This document shows positions 34,895 through 44,262 of a DNA stretch of 64,000 nt, piece by piece. The first letter of the stretch is position 1; the number at the start of each line of letters is the position of its first letter. The stretch comes from Spisula solida (Eukaryota > Mollusca > Bivalvia > Venerida > Mactridae): contig OX365957.1 in the NCBI GenBank assembly GCA_947247005.1, positions 9,582,817-9,646,816 on the forward strand. Reading direction: 5' to 3'. Under the pieces are notes generated by a model. The model saw only the letters and a list, made by a program, of their open reading frames with translations, was not told the origin of the DNA and ran no database searches. Position numbers and translations under genes: made by a program.

Positions 34895-35470
34895 TTATTT
34901 AACTTATGATTGATAGAGTTACTTCCCTTTAACCGTGTTTTACCAAACCTATACATACCAATCAGGTTTAATGAAAACTGTTACTTCAAACTTCTGGCAA
35001 TAAAATTGGAATATATCTTGTTACAGATATTGGAGTAAGAATGTTATGTTTCCTTTATAGCTAGTTCCACACTCTGGCGGTGGTATGAACATAATTATGT
35101 ATTATATGTATATTTCTGGTTGTAGAACACTTTTCTTGAACATTTGTTAATGGAAATTCAGTGTTTAAATATTTAAAGTTGTTAACAGATATATTTCTGA
35201 GTAATCTAATCTGTACATGCTTTTAAGTATGTTATTTCATCAACTGCCAGAAATTTAAAATTGATTTAATAATCATGGATCTTAAAAACCAGTAGTTACT
35301 TTTACTTGTAGTTTGAAAAGTTTAAGCAAAAAACATAATTTATAATGGCCTTAATTCCTGGATTGTTCTAAAATGTTTTTAGTAGTTGAAAAAGGTTTTG
35401 GAGATTTTGACTGCTGTACATAAATTGAGCATTGAATGAGCAGGTTGATAGATCTGTTGTTTCTCAATCT
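34895..35470. other. Unassigned DNA with one stray 26-bp unit
   Basis: Contains a lone unit of the 28983-29989 minisatellite near 34949-34970. Otherwise AT-rich without recognisable gene or repeat. Confidence 0.4.
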
Positions 35471-35784
35471 CAGTGGCCAAGATAGTCTAATTGTTAGATA
35501 AAGACTGTGTATTCTCACAGTGGCCAAGATAGTCTAATTGTTTGATCCAGACTGTGTATTCTCACAGTGGCCAAGATAGTCTTAATTGTTTGATCAATAC
35601 TGTGTATTCTCACAGTGGCCAAGATAGTCTGATTGTTTGATCAAGACTGTGTATTCTCACAGTGGCCAAGATAGTCTACTTGTTTGATCAAGACTGTATT
35701 CTCACAGTGGCCAAGATAGTCTGATTGCTTGATCAAGACTGTGTATTCTCACAGTGGCCAAGATAGTCTGATTGTTTGATCCAA
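35471..35784. repeat. 47-bp minisatellite (about 7 copies)
   Basis: Unit CAGTGGCCAAGATAGTCTGA, TTGTTTGATCAAGACTGTGT, ATTCTCA. Starts at 35471, 35518, 35565, 35613, 35660, 35705 and 35752, so periods are 45-48. Confidence 0.95.
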
Positions 35785-36421
35785 AAGCTTTAAAGGAGTA
35801 TAAAAAAGTGCAAACAAAACATTTTCAAGGAGTGTTGTATAGTTCACTGGCGATTGTTTGTAGAAATAAGTAGCAAGATCTGTAATCTATTGTTGTCTAT
35901 ATGATACAATATACCTAACTAGATTGATGCAAGACATGCATTCTGGGTAATACACTTATATCTAATGTTTCATCCCATGAGAGGGGTGTTCCGAAACACT
36001 GTAAACTTGGTATAAACTGACACCATCATCTGGTGAGGACTTCAATCAAATGTTTAGTAAGTTGATGTGTAATGTCATGATTCTGTTGTATAACATTGAT
36101 CCTGTTTCTTATACTTTACATCATTGACAGGACTTTAACCTATCTGGTGTCACACTCACTCTGTAACCTAATGGTCAGATGTTCTGTCTTGTTGGAATAA
36201 AAGAGAAATTTATTCTGTGTGATGGTAATTTTCCCTGAATTGTACCAGTACTACCGGTATACAGATTTTGTTTTAAAATACTGTTTGCCTAAAACTTACA
36301 ACGAATGTGTTACTAATAAAAACGAACTGCAGAACTCATGTTCCAATCGTGCTGTATCAAGGTCACAGTTGAATGTTTGAGCCTTACAATTTGTGTCTGA
36401 ATGCCTCGGCCAAATTATAAG
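35785..36421. other. Unassigned DNA
   Basis: No gene or repeat structure recognised. Confidence 0.35.
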
Positions 36422-36423
36422 TA

Positions 36424-37084
36424 CAGTCAACTCTCGTTATCTCAAACTCGCTTATATCGAATTTTCCGTTATGTCGAAGTTTTTTTCAAGTCCCGATTTT
36501 TCTCCTTCTTTGTCTATATGAAATCTCGAGACCTATCTCGAAGTTACGGCTCGAATTCGTCTCAAATTTTTCGTTATGTCGAATTATTTTTTGGTCCCGA
36601 TTAACTAATTCACACTTTAAATCTATTGTTCATCTCAAAGTCTTATTGTATTTGACTAGCGTCGAATGTTTTTCACACCTCGCCAGTCTGAAATCTTCGA
36701 TTTACCTGTAATTTTCGCACCTTCCATTATTGAACAAATATCTGTTTGCAACAATTTGCGCAAACTTGTCATAAAGATTCGAGTTACGTTCAAACATGAA
36801 TAAACATGTCATTTCGAAAATTGTTTGTAAAAATAATAATTAAAGAACGCAAGATGTTAAAACATTTCGAAATGAGTGAGTGCTTTAAACAACAACGTTC
36901 ACAAACGAAAATGAATAAAAAGCATTTTCTCGAGGAGGAATACATGTACATAAATATTAAAACAAGCAATTCTCATGAATACTTCGTTCTTACGGCTGTA
37001 ACAATATGGCAGAGTAAAACGACAGAAACTAGAAAACTTGCAACTTTGATGCCGAAAATTCTTCGAGATAACGAGAGTTGACTG
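36424..37084. mobile_element. 661-bp pogo-like non-autonomous element
   Basis: TIRs CAGTCAACTCTCGTTATCTC and its inverse GAGATAACGAGAGTTGACTG, flanked by TA on both sides (36422-36423, 37085-37086). Imperfect internal copies of the end (TTCCGTTATGTCGAA, TTTCGTTATGTCGAA) lie within the first 170 bases. A 91-codon frame (36806-37081, +) occupies the right part but shows no DDE or helix-turn-helix motif. End type and TA duplication fit pogo/Tigger elements. Confidence 0.84.
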
Positions 37085-37086
37085 TA

Positions 37087-37518
37087 ACTGACTTGTGGAC
37101 ATTACTCAGTTCAGTAATCCAGGGCCCTCTCAGGTTCCTCTTGCTTATAATAAGTTATTTTATTTACTGAAATTTTAAATTGGCCTCAGAACTGGTTTGA
37201 CTGGCATGTATGTCTTAACTTGCATCAATTGTAAATAAATCTGGGCCATCGATTTGATCAGTCCTGTCAATTCCGCACTGTTATTATAGAATAATTTACC
37301 TCAAACATGACAGGTTTTTGAATACTCATTTATTATGTGTTGTTGAATCCTGATATGTATTTTATCAAACATCCTAACTGATCAAATAAATTCCTACATA
37401 TATTTCGTATTTCTGTGTACATGTTTTTCTGAAACCTAGAACAGCCTCAAAATGCATGATTGTCAAAGTTTAAGCCACGTAGGTTCATAAATTTTGTAAC
37501 ATTTCAGATTATTTAGAT
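37087..37518. other. Unassigned DNA
   Basis: AT-rich, no gene recognised. CAGGGCCCTCTCAGG and TCCTCTTGCTTA near 37121-37147 faintly recall a hairpin-ended terminus but are not convincing. Confidence 0.35.
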
Positions 37519-37660
37519 TTTTATGCCCCCATATCGATCGGGAGGCATAATATTGTTATAGTGATTCACCTGTCCGTCAGTCCATCCCTGGTTAACCCAA
37601 ATTGACCTATCATCTTACATGAATATGGCTTGCTACAAAACTTTCATCGTACGGCGCAGA
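37519..37660 (+). mobile_element. Family B 5' fragment
   Basis: TTTTTATGCCCCCATATCGA, then TCGGGAGGCATAA (5' stem-loop), GTGATTCACCTGTCCGTCAG and GGTTAACCCAAATTGACC, as in the other family B copies. No 3' end follows. Confidence 0.75.
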
Positions 37661-38196
37661 AAGCACCATACTAATGGTATCCTTCTTTCCTATGATTTCG
37701 GGAATTCCCATGGTTTCGGGAACAGCCTTGTGACGTAGTTCCACGAAGTGAAAAAGTAAAAAATACTATTAACCGTCATTTTTTTAGCATAATGTCTCTT
37801 CAAAACACTTTTTAATGTAAAATAGATTAAATACCCAAACAATCCAACTTGACTGAAAGTTGATGAAACTTGGGTCTATAATTTTGTTATTTACGTGCAT
37901 CAGAATGCATCACGCTTCCACCATTTTATACACACATGATAGTAATGGAATACTGCTGAGAACCAATAGAAACAGGGATTCCCAGAATGCTATTTATAGA
38001 CCAGCCAATCAGAATTCCCGAAACAATAGGAAACATTTCACCTCATCATAGAGGTTAAGGCCACTTAGTAAAATGGCTGCTACTTGGAATTTACGATGAT
38101 CACTCCTCATGTTTTACATTAAATATGTAAAGAAGGGCTCAGGTGATTGTTTCATCATGAAAAGACATTTTCTTGTCAGCAAATAACTGGACATGC
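37661..38196. other. Unassigned DNA with CTTTCCTATGATTTCGGGAA inverted end
   Basis: CTTTCCTATGATTTCGGGAA near 37696 is matched in inverse, with three differences, by TTCCCGAAACTACAGGAAAG near 39203. The hAT-like element 38205-39181 lies between them. This suggests an older element of about 1.5 kb interrupted by the hAT copy, but no target duplication was found. Confidence 0.35.
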
Positions 38197-38204
38197 CTTA
38201 AAAA

Positions 38205-39181
38205 TAAGGATGGCAACGAATATCCGAATAACCGGATAATCGTTTTCTGTTCCTAATATCCGGATAGCAAATTGGTATTCGAATATTCGTTATATCATTT
38301 GTAAAAAATCGTATCTCAATACCTTTTAAACGAGAGACAACATATTTTAACACCTGTAACAATAGAATCAATTTGTTATCGGTGACACATTGTTTATTGT
38401 GGGGGTTTGTTTATTGTTTTCTTTCACACGTGGTCTCTGTTAGATTCGCTAATGCGTTATAATCACTCCGGTGTATTTTAAAGCTTGTTTTCACCGGACA
38501 ATTATCAGCTTATATGTATGGTAGACACAATCCCTAAGTTTAACAAGTTGTCTGCTCAATTTGTTATTAGATTATAAGACACGGTTCAATTAAAAATTGC
38601 ATTTTAATGCGCGGATTCACGAAACGTGATAAATGACCATTGGGGGGTAACTAATTTGGTATTTGTCTTGCGTCGCATGTTACAAACAGACTTTTCTCAT
38701 CGGCAGCTAATTATAATCTAGTTTAGCTTTGAAGTTTGATTTATGAAAGTAATTATCGGCGAGTAACACATTCAATTAATATGCGTCGATGTTTATTATA
38801 AGCGTTAAGGGAGATCACTGCGTACAGTTTGACAAAACGAATGTAGAAATTCAGTCAGATGGGGTTACCTACCCTTATAATCATACATCAACACACATGA
38901 GTAAAAAAGATACGTTCTCAAGATTTATGCTCGGAGTTCAGTTTAAATATTTGGACAGTTAGTAGGATTCGATAATACCTGATTAGATGACTACTCATAC
39001 TGAGGCATGAAATGTGAGTCTGTCTGATAGTGGTTCACAAAGACGATGTTGGTCGCGAAATTAGGTTACATTTCATGCTGCGCTCAATGTTTGGTTCATT
39101 TTTGATACGGATATTCGGTTATCCGTTCGGATAGCGATCCGGCTATCCGGATACCAATTTTGGCATCCGTTGCCATCCTTA
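38205..39181 (+). mobile_element. hAT-like element, copy 1, perfect 8-bp TSD
   Basis: TIRs TAAGGATGGCAACGAATATC and (inverted) CGTTGCCATCCTTA. The 8-bp duplication CTTAAAAA is exact at 38197-38204 and 39182-39189. Subterminal regions are rich in ATCCGGATA and CCGAATAACC palindromes. No transposase frame. TIR and TSD length support the hAT superfamily. Copy 2 lies 393 bases away in opposite orientation. Confidence 0.9.
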
Positions 39182-39189
39182 CTTAAAAA

Positions 39190-39574
39190 TAAGCCTTACG
39201 TTCCCGAAACTACAGGAAAGCAGGCTATGCCTTTTTCTAAGTGACAATGTGCCAATCGCAACTTCTTGCGCTGATAAATCACGATACTGCCTAAAATATC
39301 CTGCAAAATGATGGGTATATATAGCTAAGTACCAAACAGAACAGAAATCAAATACCCAACAGAGGCCAAGGGTAAACAATTAGATCAATAGAACTAGTAA
39401 AGTGCATCTAGGCAATGCAAAATTATTGACAATTTTTTTTAAAAAAAATATTGAGAAAAAATATATTTTACATACCCTATATACAACCCTTAACTGGCCG
39501 GGGTCGGTAAGTGAAAACATTAAACAATATTTTTGGCATTAGAGAAATTTTGTTGTCGTAAAATTAATTAATTT
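39190..39574. other. Unassigned DNA between the two hAT-like copies
   Basis: Holds TTCCCGAAACTACAGGAAAG near 39203 and A/T-rich sequence. The minus-strand frame 39179-39379 straddles the element end and is not gene-like. Confidence 0.35.
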
Positions 39575-40370
39575 TAAGGATGGCAACGGATACCACAATT
39601 GGTATCCGGATAGCTGGATCGCTATCCGAACGGATATCCGAATATCCGTATCAAAAATGAACCAAGCATTGAGCGCAGCATGAAATGTAACCTAATTTCG
39701 CGACCAACATCGTCTTTTGTGTGCCAATATCAAACAGACTCACATTTTATGTCTCAGAAAGAGCAGTCAGCTATTTTTTCTGGTTTTATCGAATCCTATT
39801 AAATGTCTCTAAACCTTGAGCGTTGATCTTGAGAAGTATCTTTTTTAAAAATATCTTACTCGTGTGCGTGGATGTATGCTATATAAGGGTAGTTAACTGC
39901 ATTTGTATGAAATACTATTTCCAGATTTGTAACCCCCTCAAACATCATTTATCACGTTTCGTGAATCCGCGCAATTGGATGAAATTAATTAAAACCGGGT
40001 CTTAATTAATTACTAATTGAGCAGACAACTTGATAAAATTAGGGATTGTTACTAACATAAACATATAAGGTGATAATTGTAGGTGAAAACAAACTTTAAA
40101 ATATACCTCAGTGATTATAACGCATTAGCGAATCTAACGGAGACCTCGTGTATAGAAAACAAAAACAAACCCCCACAATATACAAAGTTACGCCGATATC
40201 AAATTGATTCTATTGTTTAATGTGTTAAAAGATGTTGTCTCTCGTTATTAAGGTATTGGGATATGATTTTTTACAAATGATTTAACAGATATTCGAATAC
40301 CAATTTGCTATTCAGATACTTGGAACAGAAAACGAATAATCGGTTATTCGGATATTCGTTGCCAACCTTA
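39575..40370 (-). mobile_element. hAT-like element, copy 2 (inverted), perfect 8-bp TSD
   Basis: Reverse-oriented relative of copy 1. Left end TAAGGATGGCAACGGATACC, right end the inverse of TAAGGTTGGCAACGAATATC. Exact 8-bp duplication ATTAATTT at 39567-39574 and 40371-40378. About 180 bases shorter than copy 1 and diverged in the middle. Non-autonomous. Confidence 0.9.
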
Positions 40371-40378
40371 ATTAATTT

Positions 40379-41328
40379 AGTAATACATTTGTTTATAGAT
40401 GCATATACAATATGCATAAACAATGCATCTTCTTAGGTTATTGATGATTTGTAAACTTAATAATGATGTAACAGTCACGATAAGTTAGGCAACTTGCTGT
40501 GGTTCTTACTGGTCTCAGCTCAAAATGTTGTAAAATTCTACTTGTTTTACCAAAGTCAACTTAAACCACAAACATGTATTACAGATATATTTTAGGTTTA
40601 TGATGATAAAACCTTGTTTAACAATCAGACAGCATGTACTTTACCCTCACCGTGAATGTGTTATTGACAAACATAAATAGAATTTTGGCAGGAATGATAC
40701 AAACTTGAGAAACTGAAAGACTTCTGTGGAATGAAATATTGATTTCTGTGGGCTCTACCTACACCAACAGTTCCAGATAGCTCTTATATGCACCAAGCCT
40801 GTTATAATGATAGTTTTATCCCAACCCTAAGTTTTAAACTGCACAATGTAGAGTAACTGGAATCAGATGTGTAATGTGACCAAGTTTGATAGAAAAACCT
40901 TGAGTAGTGACCACACTCGGTCATAATTTTGGACTAATCTTTATGAAACTTGGTCACATTACACCTCTGTGCAGAAACTGATGAGCTGGGTTTCGCAGCT
41001 AAGCTTTGACCTGAATCCATGTTGAAGGGCGGGGGGGGGGGGCATTTCTTGTTTTGAGCATAACTTTGTTACTGTAAGTTTGAATGACTTGAAAGTTGGC
41101 ATGCATGTTTATTGTAATAACTCAAAGTGCACACTCTACCTTGTGTAGTTTTATGATTCCCCTCTGATTGATTTCATCAGGGCATTTCTTGTCTGGTCAG
41201 CACAACTTTATCATAACTTTTAGATTGAATGAGAGAGAGCTCTGTGAGTTAAAATAACATGTTGCCTGATATTGGATAGATGAAATGTGAGCACATGGCG
41301 ACACATCCGCTCACAAAGCTTAAAAACT
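40379..41328. other. Unassigned DNA with family A fragment and a G12 run
   Basis: A 70-base family A body fragment lies at about 40893-40965 (GAAAAACCTTGAGTAGTGAC, TAATCTTTATGAAACTTGGT). A run of 12 G is at 41031-41042, next to GGCATTTCTTGTTTTGAGCA, a phrase that recurs loosely near 41182 (GGGCATTTCTTGTCTGGTC). This is probably the body of another dispersed repeat. No gene. Confidence 0.45.
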
Positions 41329-41751
41329 ATTATGCTCCCTGAAGAAATTTGGGGGAGCATAAAGTCACCGAAGTGTGTGTGCGCGTCCGTCTGTACGCGC
41401 CCACTTGACGTTGTGGGGTGTGGAACAATAAGCTATATTTAGATTCTATTCATTCCGTTGCTTACGGGGTGCAAAATGTTGCTTATGGGGTTTTACAAAC
41501 AAAAGAAAGAACAAAAGAAAACCCCACAATGTCAAGAACGTGAGTCCGTTCGTCCATCACACTTTCTTGTCTGGACTATTTCTCAAGAACCACTGCTTAG
41601 ATTTTAATAAAACTTCATGTATAGCTATAATACAAGTGGAGATGAGCATATCGTCGGCACGTTCTGGTTCGCTGATTATTCACACAGTTATGCCCCTTGG
41701 AAAGTATCCGATATAACTATATACTTTATTCTTGTCCGCAATATTTTCGGC
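41329..41751 (+). mobile_element. Family E hairpin-ended element, carrying the module
   Basis: 5' stem-loop TTATGCTCCC...GGGGGAGCATAA, then AAGTCACCGAAGTGTGTGTG, a GTCC/GTCT tract and the diverged module (41403-41537), then a short body. No TCTTGTTT end is seen before family B starts at 41752, so the 3' limit is approximate. Confidence 0.65.
41403..41537 (+). repeat. GTCC-tract module, copy 4 (inside family E), with clear inverted ends
   Basis: Starts CTTGACGTTGTGGGGT and ends ACCCCACAATGTCAAG, 16-bp inverted repeats with one mismatch. The middle (AATAAGCTATATTTAGATTC, ACAAAAGAAAGAACAAAAGA) matches the copies in families A and B. The outer ends differ from those copies yet are again inverted relative to each other. 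Confidence 0.8.
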
Positions 41752-43066
41752 TTTTTATGCCCCCGTATCGATAGATCGAGAGGCATATAGTGATACACCT
41801 GTCCGTTCGTCCGTCCGGGTAACCCAAATTGACCGTTTCTTCTAGCATCATTATCGCTTGCAAGAAAGCTTCCATACTTGCATGAATGTTGTATATGAAC
41901 ACTCTCCACATGCCTGTATCACCTGACCCCATTTTGACCTTCACTTTGACCTTATTTTGGACTTAGACTTATTGAAGGGCCAAATTCTTGGTTAATCCAA
42001 ATTGACCGTTTCTTCTAGCAACATTATGGTTTGCTACAAAGCTTTCATACTTGCATGGATGTTGTATATGAACACTCTCCACACGCCTGTATCACCTAAC
42101 CCCATTTTGACCTTCACTTTGACCTAATTTTGGACTTATTAAGCGTCCAATTCTTGTTAACCCAAATTTCATCTTACATTAAGGCGTTTTCTTCAAACTT
42201 GACATACTTGTTAACCATCATAAGCCCCTTATACTGACAAAGCCATGTAATCCTATTTAACATTTCAACAGAATTATGGCCCCTGAGTGGCTTTTTAGCT
42301 CACCTGTCACAAAGTGACAGAGTGAGCTTTTGTGATCACTCGCCGTCCGTCTGTCGTCCGTCCACAAAATCTAGGTCAAGTTCGATATTGGGTCATCCGG
42401 GTCAAAAACTAGGTCACAAGGTCAAATCATAGAAAAACCTTGTGTAGTCAGTCGAGGTCACAATTTTGACCTAATCTTTATGAAACTTGGTCACAATGAT
42501 CATCTCAACAAAATCTAGGTCAACTTCGATATTGGGTCAACAGGGGTCAAAAACTAGGTCACAATTAAGGTCAAATTATAGAAAAACCTTGTGTAGTCAC
42601 TAGAGGTCACAATTTGAACTTAATCTTTATGAAACTTGGTCACAATGACCATATCAACAAAATCTAGGTGAAGTTCGATATCGGGTCATCCGGGGTCAAA
42701 AACTAGGTCACAATGTCAGATAATAGAAACACTTTGTGTAGTCGCTAGAGGTCACAATGTTGGCCTAATCTCTATGAAACTTGGTCACAATGATCATCTA
42801 AATAATCTAGGTCAAGTTCAATATTGGGTCATCCGGGGTCAAAAACTAGGTCACAAGATCAAACCACTTCAATATGTCATTGGGTTTAAATGTGATGTAA
42901 ATTATAAAGCTTAAGACAATATAAAAACCTTGTACATGCAATAGATGCTACCATTAGGGGTGCATGCACTACTAGAACAGGTGAGCGACCTATGGCCCTT
43001 TGGGCCCTCTTGTTTATGGACTAGGCTTCCACGGGGGCATAAGCGTTTATTAAACGCAGTCTTGTT
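41752..43066 (+). mobile_element. Family B element, copy 2, interrupted by a nested family A
   Basis: 5' stem-loop TATGCCCCCGTATCGATAGA...GAGAGGCATA, GTCC tract, body with two tandem blocks (TGACCGTTTCTTCTAGCA repeated at 41830 and 42002). Family A copy 9 (42292-43013) lies inside. The 3' end TTTATGGACTAGGCTTCCAC, GGGGGCATAAGCG, TTAAACGC and AGTCTTGTT follows at 43014-43066. Confidence 0.8.
42292..43013 (+). mobile_element. Family A hairpin-ended element, copy 9 (nested in family B)
   Basis: Complete ends: TTTTAGCTCACCTG hairpin, GTCC tract, about four units (the first shortened), ACAGGTGAGCGACC, terminal hairpin and TCTTGTTT. Confidence 0.88.
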
Positions 43067-43213
43067 CAACTTAGAAGCCCCAACCTCTACACAGCTGAGT
43101 GAGAGGGTAATGTTGCTGTTATGAAGCATTTTGTTTTGAATATATAATGATAGTACTATCCTAGCATGGCGCTGCGAATAGTGAAGCTCGCTGTTGGTGG
43201 ACAGCTCTTGTTT
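43067..43213 (+). mobile_element. Family C-like 3' terminus
   Basis: Ends with the hairpin GCTGTTGGTGGACAGC followed directly by TCTTGTTT. No 5' end is recognisable. It follows the family B terminus head to tail. Confidence 0.55.
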
Positions 43214-43333
43214 GGAGTTCAAGTTCCCCTTTGTAATTTTTCATACTAATTCTTGTCCAGGTTTTGGATATATCAATTTGAAAAATCATAGTTAAATAAG
43301 TCTCATTATTATAGTGCAGTGGCAAGTCTCTCA

Positions 43334-43980
43334 TTTTAGCTCACCTGTCACAAAGTGACAGAGTGAGCTTTTGTGATCACTCTTCGTCCGTCGTCTGTTC
43401 GTCGTCCGTCAACAATTTGCTTGTGTAGACACTAGAGGTCACAATTTTGACTTAATCTTTATGAAACTTGATCACAATGATCATCTCAACAAAATATAGG
43501 TCAAGTTCGATATTGGGTCATCCGGGGTCAAAAACTAGGTCACATTGTCAAATCATAGAAAAACCTTGCATAGTCACTAGAGGTCACAATTTTGGTCTAA
43601 TCTTTATGAAACTGTGTCACAATGATCAACTCAAAAAAATCTAGATCAAGGTTGATATTGGGTCATCCGGGGTAAAAAACTAGGTCAATAGGTCAAATCA
43701 TAGAAAAACCTTGTGTAGTCACTAGAGGTCACAGTTTTGGCTTGATCTTTACGAAACTTGGTCACAATGATCATCTCAACAAAATCTAGGTCAAGTTCGA
43801 TATTGGGTCATCTGGGGTCAAAAAGTAGGTCATTAGGTCAATCATATAAAAACCTTTTGTAGTCACTGGAGGTCACAATATTGGCCTAATCTGTATAAAA
43901 CTTGGTCACAATGATCATCTCAACAAAATCTAGGTCAAGTTCGACAGGTGAGCGACCTAGGGCCCTTTGGGCCCTCTTGT
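43334..43980 (+). mobile_element. Family A hairpin-ended element, copy 10
   Basis: 5' hairpin, GTCC/GTTC tract, about four units, CGACAGGTGAGCGACC, terminal hairpin and TCTTGT. Its last base abuts the right arm of the inverted duplication. The 3' unit pair resembles that of copy 8 (TCATATAAAAACCTT, AATATTGGCCTAATCTGTAT). Confidence 0.88.
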
Positions 43981-44036
43981 AATACTATACTGATACGAAG
44001 TTCTAACAATGAAATAAAAAAATCACTATATAGATC

Positions 44037-44237
44037 CAGGGGTTCCACTAGCTTCTGAATCTGAAGGGTCATTTTGATACGTTTGACTAAATTTTACCAT
44101 ATTTCATAGACAAAATAACCATGATTTTAAGAGAAAAGGTTAAGGACCCTTTAAACTAAAATCTTCAGGGTCAAAATGTGGCTTTTTGGAAATTTCAAGG
44201 GTCAAAACCCCTACTCCTGAGTCAAATGGAACCCCTG
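44037..44237. mobile_element. MITE with CAGGGGTTCCA ends (right-arm copy)
   Basis: Counterpart of 5147-5355, flanked by TAGATC on both sides (44031-44036, 44238-44243). Confidence 0.72.
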
Positions 44238-44262
44238 TAGATCTATAGACATTTTGGTATAA

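Noticed and set aside
41031..41042. Run of 12 G as a possible G-quadruplex regulator
   Set aside because: A homopolymer in a decayed repeat, with no promoter or gene nearby to regulate.
3752..43222. Minus-strand frames containing KQEGPKGHRSL (3752-3943, 10082-10303, 42911-43222)
   Set aside because: The shared peptide is the antisense of the family A 3' hairpin region, not a protein family.
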